Shown here piece by piece: positions 10,177 to 20,757 of a stretch of DNA of 64,000 nucleotides. A model generated the notes under the pieces. The model made no database searches. It was not told where the DNA came from and saw only the letters and a list, made by a program, of their open reading frames with translations. The stretch covers positions 35,392 through 99,391 of the forward strand of contig BPCL01000006.1 of NCBI GenBank assembly GCA_019653755.1. The letters run 5' to 3'. A program made the position numbers and the translations under genes. The stretch comes from Woeseia sp. (lineage in GTDB: Bacteria > Pseudomonadota > Gammaproteobacteria > Steroidobacterales > UBA11654). The first letter of the stretch is position 1, and the number at the start of each line of letters is the position of its first letter.

Positions 10177-13100
10177 ATGACTTTTAAGCCTAAAAAAAGG
10201 GTTGGACTATACGACGCAGAGTTTGAAAGAGAGAGTTGCGGCGTTGGTTTTGTTGCAAACATTAAGGGAATAGAGAGCAGAGAGGTTGTTAAAGACGCTC
10301 TTACTATTCTATGTAATATGGATCACAGGGGCGCTAGAGGCTCAGAGCCAAACACAGGCGATGGCGCAGGAATACTCACTGGCATCTCACACTCTTTTTT
10401 TAAGGTTATTGCAGAGGAATTATTTGGTAATACTTCTCTAGAGGTTGGAGGTTATGCAGTCGGCAACATATTTCTACCTAAAAATAAAAAAGAACAAAGA
10501 GCATGTAAAAAACACCTTGAAAAAATTTGCAAAAAAGAAAACTTAACTGTTTTAGGATGGAGAAACCTTCCAATAAACCCAAAGGGCTCAGACCTAGGGC
10601 CTTCAGCACTGGAAGCGATGCCTATCATCGAGCAAATCTTTATTAAGAACACAGATGATAAGAATGATCAGGAGGGTTTCGAACGGAAACTATATCTGGT
10701 TAGAAAAAAAGTCAGCAATGATCTCAGAGGGAGTAACACACTAAAAGAAGCACATTTATTTTATATAAACAGCCTTTCATCTAAAACTATAGTCTACAAA
10801 GGCATGCTGACATGTGATCAGTTAGAGTCGTTCTATCCTGATTTAAGCAACCCAGAATATACATCACATCTAGCAATGGTCCATTCCAGATTTTCCACAA
10901 ACACCTTCCCAAGTTGGGATAGAGCTATGCCCAATAGAATGATGTCGCACAATGGAGAGATCAATACAATCAAGGGCAATATCAATTGGATGAAAGCAAG
11001 AGAAGGATCGATGCACAGCGATTTGTATGGAGATCAAATAACTGATTTATTTCCTGTGATGGAAAAAGACTGTTCTGACTCAGGAAATTTTGACAATGCT
11101 CTAGAGTTTTTGACTATGACAGGCAGAAGTATCGAAGAATCGATTCTGATGATGGTCCCAGAGGCTTGGCAAAAAAAGAAAACACTATCTAAATCCAGAA
11201 AAGCTTATTACGAATATCACTCAAATCTTATGGAACCCTGGGATGGCCCAGCTTCAATTACATTTACTAACGGCGATGTTGTGGGCGCAGTTTTGGATAG
11301 AAATGGGCTGAGGCCTAGCAGATATTATGTTACCAAAGACGACAGAGTGATTATGGCTAGTGAGGTTGGAGTGCTACCTATTGATAATCAAAATATTGCC
11401 TAAAAAAGGTCGTCTAGACCCCGGGCAAGATATTTTTAATAGACTTTCAACAAGGAAAGCTATTGTCAGACAAAGAGGTTAAAGAACCGTTAATTGAAGC
11501 AAGACCATATAGAAATTGGTTGCACGATAACCGCCTCGTTGTTCGGAAAATAAAAAGAAGTGATTCAGACACAGCACTTGGGACTATGAATTAACAAAAA
11601 GGATGCGAGCATTTGGTTATACCACTGAAACTCTAGAGTTTATGATGCTCCCTATGGTGCATGATCTAAGAGACCCTTTGGGTTCGATGGGGAATGATTC
11701 CGCTTTAGCAGTTTTAAGCCACAAACACAGATTGCTATACGATTATTTTAAGCAGCTGTTTGCTCAGGTCTCTAATCCTGCTATTGACTCTATTCGAGAA
11801 AAAATAATCATGTCTCTTGAATGCTATATTGGCCCTGAAAAAAACATATTAGAGCCTACTGAAGCTCATGCTCATCGTCTGCTTATTGAAAACCCGTTGC
11901 TCACTAACACCGCATTATATGCAATAAAACACCTTGATCATGAAGGGCATAAAAGTCAGGTTATTGATATTACATTTGATGTCTCTGAATCTTCATCAGA
12001 TAGTTTAAAGTCAGCCGTTATTCGTGTTTGCGAAGAAGCAGAAGCTGCAGTTGATAATGGGATAGGATTTCTTGTTTTATCAGATAGAAATGTTAATAAA
12101 AATAGGGCTGCAATTAGTAGTCTAATGGCATGCGGTGCTATACATCATCATCTAGTTAAAACAGCAAAACGAACTAAAACATCCATAGTAGTTGAATCTG
12201 CTGAGGCTAGGGAGGTTCACCATTTATGCCTCTTATTTGGCTATGGGGCCGATGCCATCAACCCTTATTTAGCTTATGAAGTATTGGAGCAAGCAAAAGC
12301 TGAAGGCATTATTAAGCATACTCATCACCGTCGAGGTAAAGATAACAGGATCAAATTAGATACCAATGAAGAGGTCATTGATGCTTATCGCCAAGGCCTT
12401 GTAAAAGGTGTTTTGAAGGTCATGGGTAAAATGGGTATTTCTACTCTTCAATCGTATAAAGGCGCACAGATTTTCGAAGCATTAGGTCTTTCTCAGGAAG
12501 TGATCGAGCTTTGTTTTAGTGGAACTGCAAGCAGAATTGAAGGAACCAATTTTCAGGTTTTGGAAGAAGAGATTAAACAACGACACAGCTTGGGTTGGCC
12601 AGATGATGAAAACCTTTCTATTAATGGACTACCTAATCCTGGAGAGTTTCATTGGAGAAGCGAAGGAGAAAAAAAGGGTTGGGACCCAGAAACTGTCTGG
12701 TCCTTACAGTTTGCAGCAAGGCAGAACGATAAAAATGCCTTCCGTCAATTTACATCTAAAGCCAATAGAGTTGCAGAAGATGCTTTGAGTTTAAGAGGTT
12801 TATTGGAGTTTAAGCAATCAAGAAATCGTCAAGTTGATATTAATAAAATAGAACCAGCTAGTAAAATTGTACAAAAGTTTTGTACGGGTGCTATGAGCTT
12901 TGGTTCAATCTCCTCAGAAGCTCATGAGACTTTAGCTATTGCAATGAATAGAATTGGAGGTAAAAGTAATAGTGGTGAAGGAGGCGAAGACCCACAAAGG
13001 TATAAGCTTTTAAAAAATGGGGATTCTAAGTCTTCCGCAATCAAACAAATAGCATCTGGACGTTTCGGGGTTACAACAAATTACATCGCAAATGCAAAGC

Positions 13101-14809
13101 AGTTACAAATTAAGATTGCACAAGGAGCGAAACCTGGTGAGGGTGGCGAACTACCAGGAAGAAAAGTAGATGAAAAAATTGCTTCAATAAGATACTCAAC
13201 CCCAGGGGTAGGCTTAATTAGCCCACCACCTCATCACGATATTTATTCAATTGAAGACTTATCTCAACTTATTTTCGATCTAAAGAATGCCAATCCAAAA
13301 GCAGAGATAAGCGTTAAACTTGTCGCAGAGACAGGTGTTGGAACTATAGCCGCAGGCGTTGCTAAAGCTCATGCGGATCACATCGTTATTTCAGGAGATG
13401 TTGGCGGTACAGGGGCATCACCCTTAACAAGCATTAAACACGCAGGCATGCCCTGGGAATTAGGTATTGCTGAAGTGCATCAAACCTTGGTTCTAAATGA
13501 TCTTAGAAGCCGAGTTACTCTACAAACAGATGGAGGCATAAAAACAGGGAGAGATGTGGTGATTGCAGCAATGCTTGGAGCAGAAGAGTTTGGCTTTTCA
13601 ACAGCACCCTTGATAACTATGGGATGCATAATGATGCGAAAATGTCATATGAACACTTGTCCTGTTGGTATTGCGACACAGGATAAATTATTGAGAGAAA
13701 AGTTTACCGGACAACCTGAACACGTAATTAATTATTTATTTATGGTTGCGGAAGAAGCTAGAGAAATTATGGCGAAACTAGGCATTAAATCTATGGATGA
13801 ATTAGTTGGCCGTGTTGATTTGCTTAAAGCAAGGAAAGCGATTGATCATTGGAAATCAAGCAAAGTAGATTTGACGCCATTATTGGTTAATGCTGAACAA
13901 CTTAGGAAAGGTGTACCTTTAAGGAAGATCATTCAACAGGATCATGGGATTAAAAATGTTTTAGATAGGAAATTAATTAAAGCATCTAAAACCGCGATAA
14001 AAGATAAAAGCAAAATTAACCTTAATTACCCAATAAGTAACATTAACCGGACAACAGGTGCAATGCTTAGTCATGAGGTTGTAAAGCTTTGGGGCGAGGA
14101 CGGGCTACCTAACGATACTATTAGAATCAACTTCAATGGATCTGCTGGCCAGAGTTTTGGCGCCTTCTTATCAAAAGGCATTACCTTTGAACTAGAAGGC
14201 GATGCTAACGACTATGTTGGCAAGGGACTTTCTGGAGGAAAGTTAATTGTTAAGCCACCTCAGATTGAGGGCTTTAAACCAGAAAAAAATATCGTAATTG
14301 GAAACGTCGCTCTTTACGGCGCAACAACAGGACTAGGTTTTTTTAGAGGAATAGCAGCAGAGCGTTTTTGTGTCAGAAACAGTGGCGCAAGAGCAGTTGT
14401 TGAAGGTGTTGGTGATCACGGGTGTGAATATATGACTGGAGGTCGAGTCATCGTTTTAGGCCCTACAGGTGTTAATTTTGCGGCTGGTATGTCTGGAGGT
14501 ATCGCCTATGTATATGATCCATATAAAGAATTTGAGCCTAAATGCAATACTGGGATGGTAGCTCTTGAATCTATAGATGACAGGGAAAGTATTGCTGAAT
14601 TGCTAAGGATGATTGAGTTGCATCATAAATACACTCAATCAACAGTCGCTGAGGAGATCCTAGATGACTGGGAAAACAGCCTAGAATTTTTTGTCAAAGT
14701 AATGCCGCTTGATTACAAAAGAGTAATCACAGAACGACGAGAGCGTAACGAAGAAATAGACTCTGTATTTGAGACTCATGACAGAAAATCAGATAGGCCA
14801 GGAGTTTAA
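10177..14809 (+). CDS. gltB: glutamate synthase (NADPH) large subunit, with three frame changes
   Basis: Makes glutamate from glutamine and 2-oxoglutarate. The ATG at 10177 is preferred over a TTG at 10126 because it gives MTFKPKKRVGLYDAEFERES, with the class II amidotransferase nucleophile Cys in ESCGVGF. The FMN domain (KPGEGGELPGRKV, HHDIYSIEDL), the iron-sulphur cysteines (MGCIMMRKCHMNTCPVGIAT) and the C-terminal GXGXG repeat domain are all present. The frame breaks near 11396-11403, near 11428-11433 and near 11580-11590. Between the breaks other frames continue the family sequence (KKGRLDPGQ, then IFLIDFQQGKLLSDKEV, then DYELTKRMRAFGYT). Three indels within 200 bases of an otherwise complete gene point to a local assembly problem. 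Confidence 0.93.
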
Positions 14810-14810
14810 G

Positions 14811-16307
14811 ATGGGTAAGCCAACAGGATTTATGGAATTCCCAAGACGTAAAACACCTTGGCGTGACGTTAATGAAAGACTATTGGATTATTATGAAATT
14901 TATACTCCCGCTAAAAATCATGATCTGAAAACACAAGGCGCTAGGTGTATGAACTGCGGTGTTCCATTTTGTGAATCAGATCACGGTTGCCCAATAGATA
15001 ACTTAATACCTGAATGGAATGATTTAGTTTATAAAGAAAAATGGGAAGAAGCCTACTATCGCCTTTCTAAAACTAACAATTTTCCAGAGTTTACGGGCAG
15101 GGCATGCCCAGCCCCGTGTGAAGGTGCCTGCGTTTTGGGTATTAACGAACCGGCGGTAACAATTAAAGACATAGAAAACTCAATAATAGATAGAGCCTTT
15201 GAAGAAGGCTGGGTTAAGTCGAGAATACCTAATAGTAAGACGGGAAAAAAAATCGCTATTATTGGTTCTGGACCAGCTGGATTGACAGCGGCTGATCAAT
15301 TAAATAACGCAGGCCATTCTGTTGTTGTTTTTGAGCGGGAAGACAGGATAGGCGGTTTATTGATGTATGGAATTCCTAATATGAAACTCTCTAAAAGCTT
15401 AGTAGAAAGAAGGATAAGATTGCTTGAGGATTCAGGGATAGATTTTCAAACCAATGTTGACGTCGGAAATAATATTGATCCTGGTAATTTAATTAATGAA
15501 TTTGATGCAGTTTTAATTGCCACAGGATCAACAACACCTAGAGACGCTGATATTCCAGGCAGAAATGCACACGGAATCCATTTTGCTATGGATTATCTTA
15601 CTCAGCATACAAAAAGCTTGCTTAATAGCTCTCTCGAAGATGGTAATTACATAAATGCAAAAGATAAAAAGGTTGTCGTCATCGGTGGAGGCGACACAGG
15701 CACAGACTGTATTGCAACAGCAATAAGACAAGGATGTTCAAGTCTTATCAATATGGAGATCATGCCACAACCACCTGTTGATAGAGCTGAGAATAATCCT
15801 TGGCCTTTATGGCCGATTATACATCGAGTCGATTATGGTCATGAGGAGTCTAAAGAACGATTTGGAAAAGATCCAAGAGAGTTTTCTTTGTTAACCAAGG
15901 AATTTATTGTTGATCAAGATAATAACTTAACAGGACTTAAAACAATCAATTTAAAGTGGGAAGAATCATCAAACGGAAAGCAAACTATGGTTGAAGAAAG
16001 AGGGACAGAAAAGATCTGGGAAGCAGATTTAGTGCTTTTAGCAATGGGTTTTGTCGGCCCTGAAAAATACCTACTTGAGAAGATGCAAGTCTCATTGAAT
16101 AAAAAAAATAACATCAATGCAGAACATGGCGTTTTTAAAACCAATATAGAAGGTGTGTTTACGGCTGGAGATTGCAGACGTGGGCAGTCACTCATAGTTT
16201 GGGCTATGAACGAAGGTAGAGGAGCTGCTTTGCAAATAGATCGATACCTGTCTGGATCAAGCAGGTTATCAGCTCCCACTCTAAAATTAGGTTCTTTAAG
16301 GGATTAA
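14811..16307 (+). CDS. gltD: glutamate synthase (NADPH) small subunit
   Basis: Beta subunit that passes electrons from NADPH through FAD and 4Fe-4S clusters to GltB. The start at 14811 gives MGKPTGFMEFPR, the usual GltD beginning, with GGAG at 14801-14804 as ribosome-binding site inside the end of gltB. Cysteine clusters (CMNCGVPFC, then CPAPCEGAC) hold the Fe-S centres. FAD motif AIIGSGPAGLTAADQL and NADPH motif VVIGGGDTGTDC follow in order. The length of about 498 residues is normal. One base separates it from the gltB stop, so the subunits are coupled. Confidence 0.96.
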   Translation: MGKPTGFMEFPRRKTPWRDVNERLLDYYEIYTPAKNHDLKTQGARCMNCGVPFCESDHGCPIDNLIPEWNDLVYKEKWEEAYYRLSKTNNFPEFTGRACPAPCEGACVLGINEPAVTIKDIENSIIDRAFEEGWVKSRIPNSKTGKKIAIIGSGPAGLTAADQLNNAGHSVVVFEREDRIGGLLMYGIPNMKLSKSLVERRIRLLEDSGIDFQTNVDVGNNIDPGNLINEFDAVLIATGSTTPRDADIPGRNAHGIHFAMDYLTQHTKSLLNSSLEDGNYINAKDKKVVVIGGGDTGTDCIATAIRQGCSSLINMEIMPQPPVDRAENNPWPLWPIIHRVDYGHEESKERFGKDPREFSLLTKEFIVDQDNNLTGLKTINLKWEESSNGKQTMVEERGTEKIWEADLVLLAMGFVGPEKYLLEKMQVSLNKKNNINAEHGVFKTNIEGVFTAGDCRRGQSLIVWAMNEGRGAALQIDRYLSGSSRLSAPTLKLGSLRD

Positions 16308-17008
16308 TTCAATTGATAAGAGTAATTAAAAATTTTATGCCCTAAAGATAACCCTCTATTTTCAAATTTTGTTTTCTGCGTCCTGGGATCAGAATCAATG
16401 GCATAAAATCTCTTATTATTAAAAAAAACTGTTTCAATCTGATCTGCATAATCTTCCCAATCGGTAGATATATTTATAATTCCTTTATCTTTCATTGTTT
16501 GAGACAACAAGACCAAAAAATTATTATTAATTAGCCTTCTTTTATGGTGCCTTTTCTTAGGCCATGGATCTGGAAAATATATATTTACTTCAGATAAAGT
16601 CTTTTTCTTAATGGTATTTTGTAAAACATCAACAGCATCATCATAAATAAGCCTAATGTTATTTATTTTTTGTTTCTCTATATCATTAAGACATTGGCCA
16701 AACCCTGAGTCATAGACTTCAATACCAATGAAGTTTTTTTCAGGATTATTAGACGCAGACTCGATTAATGTTGAGCCGTTACCAAAGCCTATCTCGATAA
16801 TCAGATCATTTTTGGGCGCATCAAAAAAATCTTCTAACTGTATGAACTTAGAGGAATCAGTTTCAATCACATATTTACTCCAAAGATCCTGAATAGCTCT
16901 TTTTTGAGATGTAGTGAGACGCCCAGAGCGTCTGACAAAACTTTTAATTGGTTTATTCTTATGCTTGTGTGAGATGCTCACGGAGTTCTTGAATAGCAGC
17001 TTCTTCAA
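16304..17008 (-). CDS. trmB: tRNA (guanine-N7-)-methyltransferase
   Basis: Methylates G46 in the variable loop of tRNAs using S-adenosylmethionine. The SAM-binding motif is IIEIGFGNGSTLIE, and NIYFPDPWPKKRHHKRRL is the TrmB catalytic and tRNA-binding signature. The N-terminal SFVRRSGRLT matches the family. At 234 residues the length is normal. Its start overlaps the rpoH 3' end by 50 bases on the same strand, and its stop overlaps that of the convergent gltD by 3 bases. Confidence 0.95.
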   Translation of the reverse strand: MKKLLFKNSVSISHKHKNKPIKSFVRRSGRLTTSQKRAIQDLWSKYVIETDSSKFIQLEDFFDAPKNDLIIEIGFGNGSTLIESASNNPEKNFIGIEVYDSGFGQCLNDIEKQKINNIRLIYDDAVDVLQNTIKKKTLSEVNIYFPDPWPKKRHHKRRLINNNFLVLLSQTMKDKGIINISTDWEDYADQIETVFFNNKRFYAIDSDPRTQKTKFENRGLSLGHKIFNYSYQLN

Positions 17009-17822
17009 TCTGCCTAATCCGCTCTATTGAGACTTGATACTGCTTAGCCAACTCTTTTAAAGTAACTTTTTCGTCTGTCAACCAACGACTCATAAGAATC
17101 TCTTTACTGCGATTATCTAAGCCTTCTAACGCTGTTGATAGTTGCTCTTTTTTACCCTGAAGCCAATTATCGTTTTCAACGATTGATGAAGGATCAGAGT
17201 CTGGAGAAGGTAGAAAGCCAGCGGGCGATACGTAATCTTCATCACTATCTGTGTTTCCAAGATCATAAGACATATCAACTGAAGCAAACCTTTGCTCCAT
17301 AGTTGCAACATCTTTAGGTTTAACACCTAGGTCTTTAGCTATGAGTTTTTTCTCGTCATTGGTTAGCCACCCAATGCTTTTCTTAGCATTCCTGAGTTTA
17401 AAGAAAAGCTTCCTTTGAGCTTTTGTGGTCGCTACCTTAACTATTTTCCAATTATTAAACACAAACTCATGTATCTCTGATCTTATCCAATGAACAGCAT
17501 AGGTGACTAATCTGGTCCCACGATCAGGATCGAATTTTTTGACAGCTTTCATCAGACCAATGTTTCCTTCTTGAATTAGGTCAGCTAAAGGAAGACCGTA
17601 TCCGCTATAAGTTCTTGCAATATGAACAACAAACCTTAACTGGGAAACAATCAGTTTCCTTGCAGCATCGAGGTCGTTTTCATTTTGAAATCGATATGCT
17701 AGTTCCCTTTCTTCTTCTCTTGATAAAACAGGCGATTGATTGACGATACCAATATAAGCCTCTAGGCTCCCCATAGGGCCCATTAATGCCAAGTCATTTT
17801 TTAAAGCCAATTCTTTAGTCAT
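16959..17822 (-). CDS. rpoH: RNA polymerase sigma-32 factor
   Basis: Alternative sigma factor for heat-shock genes, 287 residues. Region 2 (DLIQEGNIGLMKAVKKFDP, then TYAVHWIRSEI) and region 4.2 (a helix-turn-helix ending in IRQIEEAAIQEL) are complete. The RpoH box QRKLFFKLR separates it from RpoD and RpoS. A perfect CIRCE operator lies 33 bases upstream of its start codon, which implies HrcA repression of the sigma factor itself. No good Shine-Dalgarno sequence precedes the ATG (the last bases are TTAAATAG), so translation may be weak or structure-controlled, as in E. coli. The usual ftsYEX neighbours are absent. Confidence 0.96.
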   Translation of the reverse strand: MTKELALKNDLALMGPMGSLEAYIGIVNQSPVLSREEERELAYRFQNENDLDAARKLIVSQLRFVVHIARTYSGYGLPLADLIQEGNIGLMKAVKKFDPDRGTRLVTYAVHWIRSEIHEFVFNNWKIVKVATTKAQRKLFFKLRNAKKSIGWLTNDEKKLIAKDLGVKPKDVATMEQRFASVDMSYDLGNTDSDEDYVSPAGFLPSPDSDPSSIVENDNWLQGKKEQLSTALEGLDNRSKEILMSRWLTDEKVTLKELAKQYQVSIERIRQIEEAAIQELREHLTQA

Positions 17823-17854
17823 CTATTTAATATCATACAATTGGGCTGATAATT

Positions 17855-17881
17855 TTAGCACTCTGGTGAGTAGAGTGCTAA
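17855..17881. promoter_or_regulatory. CIRCE operator (HrcA site) upstream of rpoH
   Basis: TTAGCACTC (17855-17863), nine bases, then GAGTGCTAA (17873-17881): an exact match to the classical CIRCE inverted repeat, TTAGCACTC-N9-GAGTGCTAA. It lies 33 bases before the rpoH start on the minus strand, where it could block RNA polymerase or sit in the leader. A TTGATA/AT-rich -10-like stretch lies further upstream of rpoH, beyond the operator. The divergent rsmD start is 110 bases away on the other side. No groESL or dnaK gene is in the window. Confidence 0.85.
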
Positions 17882-17991
17882 GGAAATGCGGTTTATTTTT
17901 AAAATATCTATATATATCAATAGATTAAATAGTTAATTAAGTTTAAAATTAGCCATATTTTCATATCAATATTGCGCAAATTAGGAGCTTA

Positions 17992-18549
17992 ATGGGCAAA
18001 CAAAGCAAAGAAGTTAGAGTAATTGGCGGCAGTTTTAAGGGTAGAAAACTCTTTGTTGATGACCCAAATGTCAAGCCAACACCAGACAGGGTTCGAGAGA
18101 CCCTGTTTAACTGGTTAGAACCGGTAATATCTGGAAGTACTGTTCTAGATTTATTTGCTGGTAGTGGGGTTCTAGCAATTGAGTCTTTGTCCAGAGGCGC
18201 TATGTCTGCCACTTTGGTTGATCATTCAAAGGTGGTAAGTAAGAGCCTAGAGAAGTTGATGCTAGTTTTAGAGCTGAGTAACTACAGCAATTTATGTCAG
18301 GATGCACATGAATTGGTTTCAAAAACAAACTCAAGTAAGCCCTATTCGATTATTTTTTTAGACCCTCCTTATGGTGTGTATGAACTTTCTGAGTTAGTTG
18401 AAAAGTTGTATAAAAATAAATGGGCCAATGAAACAACATGGATTTATTGTGAAACAAACAGACCCATTAAAATTGATCAAAACGCTAAGTATCATATTTT
18501 TAAAGAATCTAGGGCAGGTGAAGTATACTATGCTCTCATCAAGTGCTAG
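17992..18549 (+). CDS. rsmD: 16S rRNA (guanine966-N2)-methyltransferase
   Basis: Modifies G966 of 16S rRNA in the assembling 30S subunit. It is 185 residues long. RVIGGSFKGRKL and PTPDRVRETLFNWL at the N-terminus are RsmD signatures. The SAM site is VLDLFAGSGVLAIES, and the catalytic motif IV is FLDPPYG. It begins a small plus-strand run with coaD, the same pairing seen in many gammaproteobacteria. It is divergent from rpoH. Confidence 0.95.
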   Translation: MGKQSKEVRVIGGSFKGRKLFVDDPNVKPTPDRVRETLFNWLEPVISGSTVLDLFAGSGVLAIESLSRGAMSATLVDHSKVVSKSLEKLMLVLELSNYSNLCQDAHELVSKTNSSKPYSIIFLDPPYGVYELSELVEKLYKNKWANETTWIYCETNRPIKIDQNAKYHIFKESRAGEVYYALIKC

Positions 18550-18575
18550 TGATATTATAAAAATTTGGAGTTTCA

Positions 18576-19052
18576 ATGATTGCAATTTACCCAGGTACTT
18601 TTGACCCAATTACTAACGGTCACTTTGAGATTATAAGAAGAGCGTCGACACTCTTTGGGGATCTTGTTGTAGCAGTTGCAGAGAGCCCTGAAAAAAACCC
18701 TTTATTCCCTATTGATCAAAGGCTTGAGATGGTTAATGAGGTTTTAAATAGTTTTAATAATATTGAAGTCAAAGAATATAGAGGACTAACTATTGATTTC
18801 GCAAAATCAGTAGATGCAAGAGTTATTGTTAGGGGCTTAAGATCTCCTGCTGATGGACAGTATGAATTTGAATTAGCTAGTATGAATAAAAGACTTGCTG
18901 ATGATATTGAAACAGTCTTTTTAAGCAGCGGCGATCAAAACGCATTTATTTCATCCTCTCTAATAAGGCAAATTGCACAAGAAGGGGGGGATATCTCAAA
19001 TTTTGTTCACCCAACAGTACAAAGCGCTCTTTCAGAAGCCTACAAAAAATAA
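18576..19052 (+). CDS. coaD: phosphopantetheine adenylyltransferase
   Basis: Transfers AMP to 4'-phosphopantetheine in coenzyme A synthesis. It is 158 residues, the usual length. It opens with MIAIYPGTFDPITNGHFEII, which holds the nucleotidyltransferase T/HxGH-type motif (TNGH). RGLRSPADGQYEFELASMN and the C-terminal ISSSLIRQIA motif complete the active site. It follows rsmD by 26 bases, and its stop overlaps the ATG of ggt. Confidence 0.96.
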   Translation: MIAIYPGTFDPITNGHFEIIRRASTLFGDLVVAVAESPEKNPLFPIDQRLEMVNEVLNSFNNIEVKEYRGLTIDFAKSVDARVIVRGLRSPADGQYEFELASMNKRLADDIETVFLSSGDQNAFISSSLIRQIAQEGGDISNFVHPTVQSALSEAYKK

Positions 19053-20757
19053 TGTTTAAACACCCGAGGAAATATTGGGCAATTGTTGCTTTAATTTTTA
19101 TTGCTTTAATCCCCAGCCAATCTTATACAAAAGACCATATTAGGATAGATGGACCAGGAATTGCTTCAGCACATCCTATGGCAACTCAGGCCGGCTTGAA
19201 GATATTTTGGAACAAGGAGGTAATGCATTTGATGCAGCAGTGGCAGTAAGCGCGGCACTTTCTGTTGTTGAACCCTATAGTTCAGGAATAGGCGGAGGCG
19301 GTTTTTTCTTGTTGTTTCGAAGTAGCGATAATTTCACTACTTTTATCGACGCACGAGAGGTTGCCCCTGGAATGTCGGAACCTGACATGTATCTTGATTC
19401 AGATAGAAACTTTATACCTCGATCGTCATTGGTTGGACCTTTAGCTTCCGGTATACCAGGGCTTCCCGCAGCCCTAGCACATGTTGCAGAAAATTATGGG
19501 AACTTGCCGCTGAAGCAGTCCCTGCAACCTGCTATTAAGCTTGCAGAAGAAGGGTTTCCAGTTTATAGCAGGCTTAATACAGCATTGAATGTTGCTAGCC
19601 GATCAAGCAATCTCTCCCCTAAATTTAAAGAAATATTTTTGCCAAATAATGGTTTGCTTGAAATAGGCGAGCTAATTAAACAGCCTGAACTCGCTAACAC
19701 GCTAAAAATTATTGCTAATCAGGGCCATGATGGATTTTATAAAAGTGATTTTACGGAGAAGATTGTTAAAGAAACTAATGCCGATGGATCAATATGGTCT
19801 GTAGAGGATTTCTCGGAATACGAAGTTGTTGAGAGACAGCCTATTAAGATATCTTTTGAGAATGCAGAAGTTACTTTAGCCCCACCCCCTTCATCAGGTG
19901 GAACCACAATCGCTACGATTCTCAATATCCTTAGCCAATATAACTATCAGGAAATGGCGGATAGCGAATTAACACACCTGATTGCAGAATCAATGAGAAG
20001 AGCCTATCAAGACAGAGCCTACTATTTAGGCGACCCTGATTTTGCTGATGTCCCGGTCAAAATGCTTACTCATCCAGATCATGCAATTGAACACAGCACA
20101 AGCATTGATTTAAACAGAGCAACACCAATCCATTTAAACGGCGATCGTAGTTTGGTTAGCCAAGATAAAGGAACTGAAACAACCCATTTTTCTATAGTAG
20201 ATGCTGAAGGTAACCGTGTTGCTACAACACAAACAATCAATACATGGTTTGGCTCTGGTTATATGTCTCCTTCTGGTGGGTTTATTTTGAACAACGAGAT
20301 GGACGATTTTTCTGCTAAGCCGTTTACTCCAAATAGATACGGCTTGGTTCACGGTGAAGCGAACTCAATTCTCCCAAAAAAACGAATGCTTTCAAGCATG
20401 ACTCCCTCTTTCATAGAATCAGATAGAGGGATAGCAATTCTTGGAACTCCAGGGGGCTCAAAAATCATAACCATGGTTTTATTGTCCATTCTTAACTGGA
20501 TAAATGGGGGGACTGCGGATGATATGACTTCGGTGAAACGATTTCACCACCAGTATTTACCCGATATAATTCAACACGAAAAGGGTGCATTCTCTAATTC
20601 TGATATCGATAAATTGAGAAGTATCGGACATACTCTTAAGGAAGTCAGAGACTATGGCAATATGCAGGTAATCACGATAGATAAAGATACTGGCAAAGTA
20701 GAAACCTCATCAGATCCAAGGGCATTGATTGAAGATAGCGGTATTGATTATTACTGA
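19052..20757 (+). CDS. ggt: gamma-glutamyltransferase, exported (frameshifted near N-terminus)
   Basis: Periplasmic enzyme that cleaves glutathione and other gamma-glutamyl compounds. The first frame (from 19052) gives a signal peptide (basic MFKHPRKYW, then a hydrophobic run to about residue 24) and the family stretch ASAHPMATQAGLKI. The second frame continues with LEQGGNAFDAAVAVSAAL. The break falls near 19202-19210 in ATATTTTGG; the frames join exactly to the family pattern if two bases are extra. The autoprocessing threonine is in ETTHFSIVD, and SSMTPS and GTPGGS close the active site. The total of about 568 residues is normal, so an assembly indel is likely. Confidence 0.9.
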
